From positions 1-64,000 of the forward strand of contig JAJXWZ010000001.1 of the NCBI GenBank assembly GCA_021781345.1: 64,000 nucleotides of DNA, given 5' to 3'. A program made the translations under genes and the position numbers. This document shows positions 45,187-54,776 of this stretch, piece after piece; position 1 is the first letter of the stretch, and every line of letters starts with the position of its first letter. The notes below the pieces were generated by a model. The model was not told the DNA's origin. It saw only the letters and a program-made list of their open reading frames with translations, and made no database searches. The stretch is from Pseudomonadota bacterium. GTDB lineage: Bacteria; Pseudomonadota; Gammaproteobacteria; Xanthomonadales; Rhodanobacteraceae.

Positions 45187-48015
45187 TCAGCGCAATGACA
45201 GGAAGTCGGCGCTGACCGCCATCCTCATGGCGTCCAGCCGCGGGCGTGCGCCGGAGAGCGCATGCAGGACGGCCTCGCGTTTGGCTTCTGCTGCGCCGAT
45301 CTCCGTGTCGGTCACAGAGGCAAGCGTCGCCGCCAGCGCGCGCAGTCGTTGCACGCGGGCGTCCAGCGATTCGCGGGCGCAGGCGATGCCCGATTCGATC
45401 ACTGACCGCGTACGTTCGACGGCCAGCGCATCGCACGCTTCCAGCATCGGCGGCACCAATTGGGCGAGGTGTCGGCGGTAGCGCGAAACGTCGGGGTTGC
45501 GTTCCCGGGCACGCGCCAGCGCCGCGACCGAGGGACGGTAATCACGCTGGGCCCGGCGCGAATCGACGCAGACCGCCAGTGGTGTCGGGGGCAGGAATCG
45601 CGGCGTGTCCAGCTCCGCATCCGCGACGCATTCCACGACATACAGCGCTTCCAGCAACACGCTGCGCGCTGGCAGCGCGGGATCGACCAGCAACGCGGCG
45701 TTGCCGGATTCCCCGGCCAGCAGGAGGTCGAAGGCGCCAAGGATCAGAGGATGATCCAACCGCAGCAGCTCCAGTTCCTCGCGTGCCAGTGCCTGGGCGC
45801 GATCGAATGTCGCCCGTCGAGCGCCGTCCGCGAAGCCGGGCAGGGCATCGGTGGACAGGAACTCCGGATCCAGCAGGAAGCTGCCGTCGCCGAGATCCTC
45901 GACGTGGACGCCGAACGGCTCGAAACAGGCTTGCATCAATTCGCGGGCCGATGCGTCGGCGTCCGCTTCGCGCATGTCCGCGATCAAGGCCCGGCCACCC
46001 GCGTGTCGCGCAGCCAGTTCCAGCAGGCGGTCGCGTCCGGCGTGGATGGCCGCGCCGAGCTCCGCATGCGCGCTTGCCGTCGCGCCGACAAGGTCATCCA
46101 GCTCCGGATCGTCGGATTCGCCGGCCTCCGCATGGTCGCGCGCGACGCGTTCGATCCGTCCGCCGAACCGGCGCAGCAACTCGCGGCCGTTCGCGGGACA
46201 CTCTCGCAGCACGCGCGTGCCGCAGGCGTGCCAGCGGATCACTGCCTCCTGCGCGGTGCCCGGCAGGGAGAGCAGGTGCAGGACTACCGGTTCGTTCTGG
46301 CCGATGCGGTCGAGGCGCCCGATCCGCTGCTCGAGCAGGTCCGGGTCCAGCGGAAGGTCCCATAGCACCAGGCGATGCGCAAACTGGAAATTGCGCCCCT
46401 CCGAACCGATTTCCGAGCACAGCAGCAGGCGCGCGCCGTCCGCCTGGGCAAACCATGCCGCCGCGCGGTCGCGCTGCAGCAGCGTCATGCCATCGTGGAA
46501 GCATGCCACGCTGGCGCCGCTGCGCGTGCGCAGCACGGCGTCGATCGCCTCGACCTTGGCACGGCTGGTCGCGATCAGCAGGAATTTCTGGTCACGGTGC
46601 GCGTCCAGCAGTGCGACCAGCCATCCGATGCGTGGATCGTCGGCGTAATCGAGGGCGCGCTGCACCGTGCCCGCGGCGTGCATGTCATCGTCGTATTCCG
46701 ACAGCAGTCGCTGTCGCTGGACTTCCGTCGGCTCCGTGCCTTCGTCGATCATCGGCGCGCGTTCCTGGAAACCGCCCACGGTCGCGCGTCGGTTGCGATA
46801 CATCGAGCGACCGGTGCCATGGCGGTCGACCAAGGCCGACAACAGTTCGTCGGCGCCGTCCGGATAGCCGGCGACGAGGCCATTCAGCTCGGGGTCGCGT
46901 GGAAACCGCGCGCACAACGCGGCACGCTCGGCCTCGGCGAAGGGATCGCGACGGGCGATGCGTTCGGCGATGGGTGAGAGGCTGGCGTAGCCGTCGGCTT
47001 CGGCGAGGTAGGCGTCGAGGTCGTCGTAGCGAGCCGGGTCCAGCAGGCGCAGGCGCGCGAAATGCGCGCTCCGTCCCAACTGCTCCGGCGTGGCCGTTAG
47101 AAGCGCGACGCTGGGCGTCGCGGCGGCAAGTGCTTCGACCGCGAGATACGCGGGGCTTGCGGTTGCCGGCGTCCATTCGAGGTGGTGCGCCTCGTCCACG
47201 ACCAGCATGTCCCAGCCCGCCGCGAGCGCCTGCTCGTGGCGCAGCGGCTCGTGCGTCAGCCAGGCGAGCGAGACGATCGCAAGTTGGTCGTCGAGGAACG
47301 GGTTGTGGCCGGGCTCCGCGGCTTCGATGGCCGTGCAGCGTTCCTCGTCGACGATCGCAAAGGCCAGCTGGAACCGCCGGCGCATCTCGACGAACCATTG
47401 CACCAGCAATGCGTCGGGCAGCACGATCAATACCCGGGCCGCGCGGCCGGTCGCAAGCATGCGCGCGACCAGCATGCCGGCCTCGATGGTCTTGCCGAGT
47501 CCGGCCTCGTCGGCAAGCAGCACGCGCGGATGTTCGCGCTCCATGCAGGCGGCGACCACGCCCATCTGGTGCGGCAGCAGTTCGATGCGGGCGGACAGGA
47601 TTCCCCACGCGTCCGAGCGCCGCGCCGCCGCGCGAGCGAGCAACGCCCGTTTGCGCAATTCGTAATGATGCGGCTTGTCGACGCGCGCGGACATCAGGCG
47701 AGCATCGGCCTGCGACAGCGACTGTTCGTCGTCGAGCTGGCCTTCGGCGAGTTCGCGCTTTTCGCCGGAATACACCAGCAGGCCGTCACGCAGGTCGATG
47801 CGTTCGACAACGAACGAGATGCCGCGTCCCGAGATCCGCTGGCCGACCCGGAAGCTGGCACGCGCGAGCGGGGCGCCTTGCGCGGAATAGTTGCGCACGA
47901 CGCCGGACTTCGCGAACAACACCTGGACGGCGCGTTCGTCACAGCGAAGCAGCGTGCCGAGGCCGAGTTCGGGCTCCGCTTCGGATACCCATCGTTGGCC
48001 CGGAACGTAGTTCAT
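45187..48015 (-). CDS. rapA: RNA polymerase-associated SWI2/SNF2 ATPase RapA (HepA)
   Basis: MNYVPGQRWVSEAEPELGLG; LLADEAGLGKTIEAG; VVDEAHHL; QRIGRLDRIGQ. Confidence 0.95.
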   Translation of the reverse strand: MNYVPGQRWVSEAEPELGLGTLLRCDERAVQVLFAKSGVVRNYSAQGAPLARASFRVGQRISGRGISFVVERIDLRDGLLVYSGEKRELAEGQLDDEQSLSQADARLMSARVDKPHHYELRKRALLARAAARRSDAWGILSARIELLPHQMGVVAACMEREHPRVLLADEAGLGKTIEAGMLVARMLATGRAARVLIVLPDALLVQWFVEMRRRFQLAFAIVDEERCTAIEAAEPGHNPFLDDQLAIVSLAWLTHEPLRHEQALAAGWDMLVVDEAHHLEWTPATASPAYLAVEALAAATPSVALLTATPEQLGRSAHFARLRLLDPARYDDLDAYLAEADGYASLSPIAERIARRDPFAEAERAALCARFPRDPELNGLVAGYPDGADELLSALVDRHGTGRSMYRNRRATVGGFQERAPMIDEGTEPTEVQRQRLLSEYDDDMHAAGTVQRALDYADDPRIGWLVALLDAHRDQKFLLIATSRAKVEAIDAVLRTRSGASVACFHDGMTLLQRDRAAAWFAQADGARLLLCSEIGSEGRNFQFAHRLVLWDLPLDPDLLEQRIGRLDRIGQNEPVVLHLLSLPGTAQEAVIRWHACGTRVLRECPANGRELLRRFGGRIERVARDHAEAGESDDPELDDLVGATASAHAELGAAIHAGRDRLLELAARHAGGRALIADMREADADASARELMQACFEPFGVHVEDLGDGSFLLDPEFLSTDALPGFADGARRATFDRAQALAREELELLRLDHPLILGAFDLLLAGESGNAALLVDPALPARSVLLEALYVVECVADAELDTPRFLPPTPLAVCVDSRRAQRDYRPSVAALARARERNPDVSRYRRHLAQLVPPMLEACDALAVERTRSVIESGIACARESLDARVQRLRALAATLASVTDTEIGAAEAKREAVLHALSGARPRLDAMRMAVSADFLSLR

Positions 48016-48098
48016 CGCCGCATCGCCATCGGGAAAGCTGCGTATTATCGCGCGTCGCAGCCCCGGTTGCCGGATCGCGGCCCGGCAATGGCGGATTC

Positions 48099-48175
48099 GA
48101 AGCGACTCCCGCGGAAAGCCGGGCCACCGGCCTGCTGGCCATGGATGGCGGCCTTGCGGGCCATTCCGGTCCTGA
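48099..48175 (-). repeat. Dispersed intergenic repeat, copy B (inverted relative to copy A)
   Basis: minus strand GGACCGGAATGGCCCGCAAGGCCGCCATCCATGGCCAGCAGGCCGGTGGCCCGGCTTTCCGC aligns with copy A. Confidence 0.6.
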
Positions 48176-48311
48176 CTCCGCGCTCGGGCCCCCTGAGCAA
48201 TGCACTTCGCCGCGTACCAGGCTCCGGGCCCGGCGGCGGCGCGGGCCCGGCGTGTCGCTTGCATCGTGCTTGCCTCGAAACGGACTGCGCCGCGACGCGC
48301 AGCGTCGAATG

Positions 48312-48341
48312 GAAAAAAACGCCGCACGTGCGTGCGGCGTC
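48312..48341 (-). terminator. Rho-independent terminator for the M13 peptidase gene
   Basis: minus strand ACGCCGCAC-GCAC-GTGCGGCGT followed by a T-run. Confidence 0.85.
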
Positions 48342-48348
48342 GAAAGTC

Positions 48349-48380
48349 GCGCTTGTGCGATCCGGGGATCGCACAAGCGC
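48349..48380. repeat. Perfect 15-bp inverted repeat (GCGCTTGTGCGATCC-GG-GGATCGCACAAGCGC)
   Basis: direct reading. Confidence 0.9.
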
Positions 48381-48396
48381 ATGGACAACGTGGCGC

Positions 48397-50553
48397 CTAC
48401 CAGATCTTCACGAGCTTGTCGCCAGTGTGGACCATCTTGTCGCCCGGCTTGCACTGGAAGGCCTGGGCGAACTGCGGCATGTTGGCGGCCGACGCGAAGG
48501 CGCGTATCTTGGCCGGTGCGTGCGGGTCGATGTTCAACAGCAGCTCCGCGGTCTTTTCCCGATCCTTGCCTTCCCAGACCCGCGCGGAGTTGAGGAAGAA
48601 GCGCTGGTCCTCGGTCATGCCGTCGATCTTCTCGTCGGCTTCCTTCGGGTTGTTCTTCAGCGCGGTCTGCAACGCGGTGTAGGCGATGTTGAGGCCGCCC
48701 AGGTCCGCGATGTCCTCGCCCAAGGTCAGCTTCCCGTTGACGTGCAGGTCGGGCTTGCCGGGGATCGGCGTGTAACCGTCGTACTGCTTGACCAGCGCGG
48801 CCGTGCGTTCGTCGAACTGCTTCTTGTCCTGCTTGGTCCACCAGTTGACGCGGTTGCCGTGGCCGTCGAACTGGCTGCCCTGGTCGTCGAATCCGTGGCT
48901 GGATTCGTGCCCGATGACGAAACCGATGCCACCGTAGTTGAGCGCATCGTCGCCGTTGGCATAGAAGAACGGCGGTTGCAGGATCGCGGCCGGGAAGTTG
49001 ATTGTGTTGGTGGTCGGGTCGTAGTAGGCATTGATCGTCTGCGGCGTCATGCCCCATTCCTTGCGGTCCGTCGGCTTGCCGATCTTGCCGATGTCGTAGT
49101 GGTAGTTGTACTTGCCGGCGGCCTCGAGGTTGGCGTACCAGTGGCCGGGTTCGATGGTCAGGCCGCTCCAGTCGCGCCATTCGCCCTTGTCCGGGTAGCC
49201 GATCTTGGGCAGGAACAGCGCCCACTTCTCGAGCGCCTTCTTCTTGGTCGCCTCGCTCATCCAGTCGACGTGCTCGATGTGCTCCTTGAGCGCGGCGCGG
49301 ATGTTGGTGACCAGTTGCTCGGCGCGTTGCTTGGCTTCGGGGGGGAAGTACTTGGCGACGTACAGTTCGCCCAGGCCCATGCCCATCGCGCCGTTGACGG
49401 CGCCGATCACGCGCTTCCAGCGCGGCGCCAGTTCCGGCTGGCCGGTCAGCGTCTTGCGGAAATCGAACTGGTTGTCGACGAAGGCCTGGCTCAGTGCCGG
49501 CGACGCATTGTTGATCAGGTGGAACTTCAGGTAGGCCTGCCATTGCGACGCCGGGGCGGTGGCGAGCAGCTTGTCGAACTCGGCCATGAACTTCGGCTGC
49601 GACAGCGAGAAGCCCTTGCCGACGTCCACGCCCTGGGCCTTGAAGAAATTCTCCCAGCTGAAATGCGGCGTGATCTTGTCAGCCTGCGCGACGCTCACGA
49701 AGTGGTACTCGTTGTCGAGGTTGCGCAGCTCGGTCGGCGACAGCGACGCCTTGGCGAGATCGGTCTCGAACTTCATCACCTCGTCGGCCTGTTTCTGGGC
49801 ATCGGCCGCCGGCGTGCCGACCAGTTCGAACGACTTGGCGATGTACTTCAGGTAGGCATCGCGGATGTCCTTGTACTTCGGCGACAGGTAATAGTCGCGG
49901 GTCGGCAGCCCGAGTCCGCTCTGGAATACGTAGCCGATCTGCTTGGTCGCATCCTTGAAGTCGGCACCCGAGCCGAAGTCGAAGACATAGCTGTCGCCGT
50001 TGTCGAAGCTGGCGTCCAGGAAACCTGCGATGTCGGCGGGAGTCTTGAGGGCGTCGATCGCCGCGAGTTGCGGCTTGATCGGGTCGTAGCCACGTTGGTC
50101 GATGGCAGCGGTATCCATGCCCGCGGCGTAGAGGTCGCCGAGTTTCTGCTGCAGGTCGTTACCCTTGTGTTCCTTGGCATTCTGCGCCGCGGTCTCGAGG
50201 ATCTGCCGCTGCTGCATCAGGCTCTTCTCGTGCAGCATGCTGAACGAGCCCCAGCGCGTCTGGTCGGCCGGGATCGGGTTGGCCTTGTTCCAGTTCGCAT
50301 TGACGTAGTCGGCGAAGTCGTTGCACGGGTTGTACTGGTCGTCGAGATTGAACGCCATCGGCTGGTCTGGCGGAATGCTCACGACGCTCGAGCCGGCGGC
50401 GGGCTTGGCGGCGGACTGCGCCGAAGCCGGTGCCGATGCCGATGCGGCCGGCGCCGAGGCGGACGAATTCTGGGAGGACGTGTTGCTGCAGCCGGACAGC
50501 GCCAGCGCGGCACCCACGGCCAGGGCGATCGGGGTCAACAGGTGTTTGTGCAT
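48397..50553 (-). CDS. M13-family zinc metallopeptidase (PepO/neprilysin-like) lipoprotein
   Basis: lipobox ALALSGC; zinc motif VIGHESSHGFDDQGSQFD (HExxH); GEDIADLGG. Confidence 0.93.
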   Translation of the reverse strand: MHKHLLTPIALAVGAALALSGCSNTSSQNSSASAPAASASAPASAQSAAKPAAGSSVVSIPPDQPMAFNLDDQYNPCNDFADYVNANWNKANPIPADQTRWGSFSMLHEKSLMQQRQILETAAQNAKEHKGNDLQQKLGDLYAAGMDTAAIDQRGYDPIKPQLAAIDALKTPADIAGFLDASFDNGDSYVFDFGSGADFKDATKQIGYVFQSGLGLPTRDYYLSPKYKDIRDAYLKYIAKSFELVGTPAADAQKQADEVMKFETDLAKASLSPTELRNLDNEYHFVSVAQADKITPHFSWENFFKAQGVDVGKGFSLSQPKFMAEFDKLLATAPASQWQAYLKFHLINNASPALSQAFVDNQFDFRKTLTGQPELAPRWKRVIGAVNGAMGMGLGELYVAKYFPPEAKQRAEQLVTNIRAALKEHIEHVDWMSEATKKKALEKWALFLPKIGYPDKGEWRDWSGLTIEPGHWYANLEAAGKYNYHYDIGKIGKPTDRKEWGMTPQTINAYYDPTTNTINFPAAILQPPFFYANGDDALNYGGIGFVIGHESSHGFDDQGSQFDGHGNRVNWWTKQDKKQFDERTAALVKQYDGYTPIPGKPDLHVNGKLTLGEDIADLGGLNIAYTALQTALKNNPKEADEKIDGMTEDQRFFLNSARVWEGKDREKTAELLLNIDPHAPAKIRAFASAANMPQFAQAFQCKPGDKMVHTGDKLVKIW

Positions 50554-50749
50554 GGGGAAATCCTTTGGCGTCACGAAATCGGGGACCGCCGCGTTCGGCG
50601 TACGGTTCGAACCCCCGATTGTGCCAGCAATCCACCGCCCTGCGCGTGGCTAGGCCATAGGTCATGGATGGCGGCGCGTCGCTGCCCGCGTTGCCGCCGG
50701 GGTAGGCGCCGCGCATACTGCGGATCCGTCGGACGTACGGAGCACTCGC

Positions 50750-52135
50750 GTGGACATCGTGTTTCACGGCGCAGCGGGGGAAGTGACCGGATCCTGCCAC
50801 CTGGTCGAAGCCGCTGGCCGGCGCGTATTGCTGGACTGCGGGATGGTCCAGGGCGACCGCAAGGCCGACGAGCGCAACGCCGCGGCGTTTCCGTTCGATC
50901 CGGCCTCCATCGACGTACTGGTGCTCAGTCACGCGCACATCGACCATACCGGGCGCGTGCCACTGCTGGTGAAGCGCGGATTTTCGGGGCCGATCTACAC
51001 GCATCCCGCCAGCGTGGATCTCGCTTCGATCATGCTTGCCGATGCCGCCAACATCTCCGCGATGGATGCCGAGCGCGACAACCGGCACCTGCCGCAGGGC
51101 GAACCGCCTTCGGTGCCGCTGTACGAGCAGGCGGACGTGGACGCCGCGGTCGCGTTGATGCGCCCCGTCGAGTACGGCGCAGCGCGGGAAATCCTGCCGG
51201 GCATTCGCCTGACCTTGCGCGATGCCGGACACATCCTGGGTTCGGCCACCGTGGAACTGGACGCCGAGGAAAGCGGCACCGCGCGTAAGCTCGTGTTTTC
51301 GGGCGATCTCGGGCCGAGTCATTCGCCGATCCTGTGCGACCCGGCGCCCGTGCCGGACGCGGACCTGGTGGTGATGGAATCGACCTACGGCGACCGCCTG
51401 CACAAGTCGCGCGAGGACACCATCGCCGAGCTTGCCTCGATTTTCGCCGCGGCGCACGCGGATGGCGGCAACGTGGTGATCCCCGCATTCGCGGTCGGAC
51501 GCACGCAGGAGATCCTTTATTTCTTCGCCGAGCACTTCGAAGACTGGCGGCTCGGCGCGTTCAAGCTGTTCCTGGACAGTCCCATGGCGATCCGCGTGAC
51601 CGAGGCCTACGACCGCCACGAGGACCTGTTCGACGCCGAGGCCAAGCGGTTGTGGGCCGCGCGGCCGCATCCGCTGCACTTGCCGAACCTCGAGCGTACC
51701 CTCGACGGAGAGGCGTCGCGCAGGATCAACGACATCCATGACCATGCGGTGATCCTGGCCGGCTCGGGCATGTGCACGGGCGGGCGTATCCGCCACCACT
51801 TGCGCCACAACCTGGCCAATCCCGCCGCGCACATCGTGTTCGTCGGCTACCAGGCCAGCGGGACCCTGGGACGCATCATCGTCAATGGCGCCAGACATGT
51901 GCGCCTGTTCGGCGAGGAGATCCCGGTGCGGGCGCAAGTGCATACCGTGGGCGGATTGTCCGCGCACGCCGACCGTGACGGCCTGTCGGGCTGGTACGGC
52001 CGGATCGCGGGACACCCTCCGGTATGCCTCGTGCACGGCGAGGATCCGGGTCGCGCGCAACTTGCCGACACGCTGCGGGCAAAATGGGGCAGCGACGTGA
52101 CGCTGCCCGTGCCGGAAACGCGCGTGGTCGTGTGA
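50750..52135 (+). CDS. MBL-fold / beta-CASP RNA-specificity-domain hydrolase
   Basis: SHAHIDHTGRVP, ESTYGDRLH, GSGMCTGGRIRHHL, VHTVGGLSAHADRDGL. Confidence 0.92.
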   Translation: MDIVFHGAAGEVTGSCHLVEAAGRRVLLDCGMVQGDRKADERNAAAFPFDPASIDVLVLSHAHIDHTGRVPLLVKRGFSGPIYTHPASVDLASIMLADAANISAMDAERDNRHLPQGEPPSVPLYEQADVDAAVALMRPVEYGAAREILPGIRLTLRDAGHILGSATVELDAEESGTARKLVFSGDLGPSHSPILCDPAPVPDADLVVMESTYGDRLHKSREDTIAELASIFAAAHADGGNVVIPAFAVGRTQEILYFFAEHFEDWRLGAFKLFLDSPMAIRVTEAYDRHEDLFDAEAKRLWAARPHPLHLPNLERTLDGEASRRINDIHDHAVILAGSGMCTGGRIRHHLRHNLANPAAHIVFVGYQASGTLGRIIVNGARHVRLFGEEIPVRAQVHTVGGLSAHADRDGLSGWYGRIAGHPPVCLVHGEDPGRAQLADTLRAKWGSDVTLPVPETRVVV

Positions 52136-52147
52136 GCGGGCGCGGGC

Positions 52148-52732
52148 CTACGCACCCGCACGCGGCAGTGGCACGCGTGCCAGTTCGCGGTAGCTCGCCG
52201 CGGATCGTGCCGGGTTGCTCTGCATCAACGCGACTGCGTCGAAGCCGATCGATGCCGGCGGCTTCGGCAGGATGCCGAATGCGCAACCGGGACGCAGGCG
52301 CGCCAGCGTGACGTGCGCGCGGAATTCGCGCTGGTCCGCTGCGTAGCCCGCCGTTCGGGCATGTGCCTCGCAGGCCCGGGCGAGCGCGGACAGGGTGGGG
52401 TCCGCCTCCAGTTCGAGCACCAGCAGGCGCGGTCGGGCCCGGTTCGGCCAGACGCCATAGCGGCGCGCGGCGAAGGCGGGCAACCCGCCTGCCAGCGTCG
52501 GCAGCGTGCGCGCGAGGTAATCGATTTGCGCGCTGCCCGATGTCCCGAGAAAGCGCAGTGTCAGGTGCAAAGCCTCGGGCTCGATCCAGTGCATGCCGCG
52601 CGCCGCCCCGGAAGTGGCGCGCTCCAGACCTTCACGGCCGCGGACCAGCAACGCCCGGGTGGCGGCATCCGGCAGCAACGCCAGGAAGCAACGCGTGCCA
52701 GCGGCGGCGTCGCTGGCCGTGGATCCTGTCAC
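52148..52732 (-). CDS. thpR: RNA 2',3'-cyclic phosphodiesterase (2H family)
   Basis: HLTLRFLG and HVTLARLR HxT/S motifs. Confidence 0.9.
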   Translation of the reverse strand: MTGSTASDAAAGTRCFLALLPDAATRALLVRGREGLERATSGAARGMHWIEPEALHLTLRFLGTSGSAQIDYLARTLPTLAGGLPAFAARRYGVWPNRARPRLLVLELEADPTLSALARACEAHARTAGYAADQREFRAHVTLARLRPGCAFGILPKPPASIGFDAVALMQSNPARSAASYRELARVPLPRAGA

Positions 52733-53418
52733 GGCGCGGTCCGGCCAGGCGATGCGGCCGGTCCCGCCGCGGCGCGCTCCATATCCGGCAGCAGTTCCGG
52801 GCCGACCGCGCCACCGGACACGATGAAGGCCATGGCTTGGTCCATGCTCCAGTCCGTGGCGATCAGGCGGTCGGTCGGCACCAGTTCGAGGTAGCCGCCG
52901 GTGGGGTTGGGCGTGGTCGGCACGTACACCGCGGCGATTTCGCGGCCGGCGGCGTCTATGAAGGTGCGGGTCACGAATCCGATCGACTTCAGTTGCGGCG
53001 ATGGAAAATCGATCAGTACCACGCGTTGGGTTCCGCCGGGCTTGTTGCGCATCAGCGTCATCAATTTCTTGACGCCGCCGTAGATCGTGTGAACCAGCGG
53101 CAGTCGCTCAAGCAGTTTGTCGAAGGTGCCGAGGATGCGGCGTCCGAGCACGTGCGTGGAAAGCCAGCCCAGCAGGTACAACGCGAGGATCGTGAGGATG
53201 AAGGCCAGGATCGAGTCGATCCAGTCGCGTTGCAGCAACCGGGCCGCGTCGGGCGAGCCGAGTCCGATCAGCTCGATGATGCCGGTGACCAGCGGCGCGC
53301 CCACGCCGGCGAGCATCGTGAACACGAGCTTGAATACCGCCCAGGTGATCCAGACCGGGATGAAGGCCAGCAGGCCCGTGATCAGGTAGCGCTTGACGTG
53401 GAGTGCGGGTGCGGGCAA
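52729..53418 (-). CDS. DUF502 membrane protein
   Basis: KRYLITGLLAFIPVWITWAVFKLV; PLVHTIYGGVKKLMTLM; FVPTTPNPTGGYLELVP-type motif (YVPTTPNPTGGYLELVP). Confidence 0.9.
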   Translation of the reverse strand: MPAPALHVKRYLITGLLAFIPVWITWAVFKLVFTMLAGVGAPLVTGIIELIGLGSPDAARLLQRDWIDSILAFILTILALYLLGWLSTHVLGRRILGTFDKLLERLPLVHTIYGGVKKLMTLMRNKPGGTQRVVLIDFPSPQLKSIGFVTRTFIDAAGREIAAVYVPTTPNPTGGYLELVPTDRLIATDWSMDQAMAFIVSGGAVGPELLPDMERAAAGPAASPGRTAP

Positions 53419-53532
53419 TGCGGATATCCCTCGGATTGGTGCATTGTAGGCGAAGGTCTCGACGGTCGAAGGGACGGCGTGTGATTTTTCGCCGCGACCG
53501 TCGAATCATGCAGTGGGCCAGCGGGAACGGAC

Positions 53533-54087
53533 ATGCGCGGTAAACCGGATCGGCAACGCTTCGAAACGCTCCTGCGCGAGCACCGGCGAATCGTGCTGAA
53601 GGTCGCTGGCGCGTATGCGCGCAGCGCCCACGATCGCGACGACCTGGTCCAGGACATCGCGATGCAGCTTTGGCGATCGTTCGGGGCGTTCGATGCCGGC
53701 CGCGCGAAGTTCACCACCTGGATGTATCGAGTGGCATTGAACGTGGCGATATCCTGGGTGCGCAGTGCGAAGCGATCCGGGCTGGAACGTTTCGAGCAGC
53801 TCGACAACGTCCATCTCGAAACGGTTGCCGGCGCCGGCGGCGCGCAGCACGAAGTCCTGGAACGCAATGAACGCCTTGCGGCGTTGTACGACTTCATCGC
53901 ACGCCTCGACCCCCTCAATCGTGCGCTGGTGCTGCTGTATCTGGACGATCGCCCCTACGCCGAAATCGCCGACGTGATCGGCATCAGCGAGACCAACGTC
54001 GCGACCAAGCTCAACCGCATCAAGCAGAAATTGCGCGGGCAGATGGGCGTCACGCAAACCGAAGGAGCCAACAATGGAACTCGATGA
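53533..54087 (+). CDS. ECF sigma factor
   Basis: DRDDLVQDIAMQLWRSFGAFDAGRAKFTTWMYRVALNVAISWVR; LDDRPYAEIADVIGISETNVATKLNRIKQKLR. Confidence 0.93.
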   Translation: MRGKPDRQRFETLLREHRRIVLKVAGAYARSAHDRDDLVQDIAMQLWRSFGAFDAGRAKFTTWMYRVALNVAISWVRSAKRSGLERFEQLDNVHLETVAGAGGAQHEVLERNERLAALYDFIARLDPLNRALVLLYLDDRPYAEIADVIGISETNVATKLNRIKQKLRGQMGVTQTEGANNGTR

Positions 54088-54718
54088 GATGAAACGGACG
54101 TGGGCGGCGATGGAATTGCGACTGGATGGCATGGAATCGCTGTTGCGCAGCGAATCCAGGGAGCGGCGCACGGGCAGGGCACGCGCTGCGCTGCGCCCGC
54201 TGTTCTGGGGACAGTCGCTGCAATTGGCGGTCGGCAATCTGCTCGTGGCTTGCGGAGCGGTTCTCTGGGCCACCCATCTGCATCAATCCGGCGTGCTGGC
54301 TTGCGGCCTGGTGGCAAACGCCTACGGATTGCTGCTGACGATCTTTTCGGCCCGCAATCTTTACCTGATCCATCACATCGACTACGCCGCGCCGGTCCTC
54401 GATATCCAGCGCCGCATGGCAGAGTTGTGCGCGTTCCGCGTGCGCGTCGAAACGCCGATCAACGCCGTGGCCGGGTGTTTCATCTGGATTCCGGTGCTGT
54501 GGGCGAATCTGGCGCTCTACGGACTCGACCTGTGGTCGCCGGGCCTCATCCATTGGGCGCTGGCCAGCGGCGCAGTCGGTTTGATCGCGCTCGCCGCGGT
54601 GGTTTGGGTGATGCGACGGCTCGGCTACGGGCACAAGGTCGACGAGGCCAGTGCCGGTCGCAGCATAGTGCGTGCGCAGGCCGCGCTCGACGAGGTCGCG
54701 CGCTTCGAACGGGGGTAA
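54074..54718 (+). CDS. Multi-TM membrane protein, candidate regulator of the adjacent ECF sigma factor
   Basis: MELDEMKRTWAAMELRLDGMES... plus about 4 TMs; overlaps the 3' end of the sigma gene by 14 nt. Confidence 0.75.
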   Translation: MELDEMKRTWAAMELRLDGMESLLRSESRERRTGRARAALRPLFWGQSLQLAVGNLLVACGAVLWATHLHQSGVLACGLVANAYGLLLTIFSARNLYLIHHIDYAAPVLDIQRRMAELCAFRVRVETPINAVAGCFIWIPVLWANLALYGLDLWSPGLIHWALASGAVGLIALAAVVWVMRRLGYGHKVDEASAGRSIVRAQAALDEVARFERG

Positions 54719-54747
54719 AAAAACCGGCGCGACTTTCGTCGCGCCGG
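54717..54747 (-). terminator. Rho-independent terminator of the S10 peptidase gene
   Basis: minus strand CCGGCGCGAC-GAAA-GTCGCGCCGG-TTTTTTT. Confidence 0.9.
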
Positions 54748-54776
54748 TCGGAAGGTACTACTTTGCAGATTCGGAA

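Noticed and set aside
45246-48593. 1115-aa plus-strand Arg/Pro-rich ORF antisense to rapA
   Set aside because: Arg/Pro-rich shadow frame typical of GC-rich coding DNA, no domain signature
50660-50690. Third copy of the rapA-flanking repeat (ATGGATGGCGGC near 50665)
   Set aside because: Only about 12 nt match, not enough to call a repeat copy
47182-51288. 1368-aa plus-strand ORF antisense to rapA and the M13 peptidase
   Set aside because: High-GC shadow ORF; low-complexity translation while the opposite strand encodes recognisable RapA and M13 peptidase
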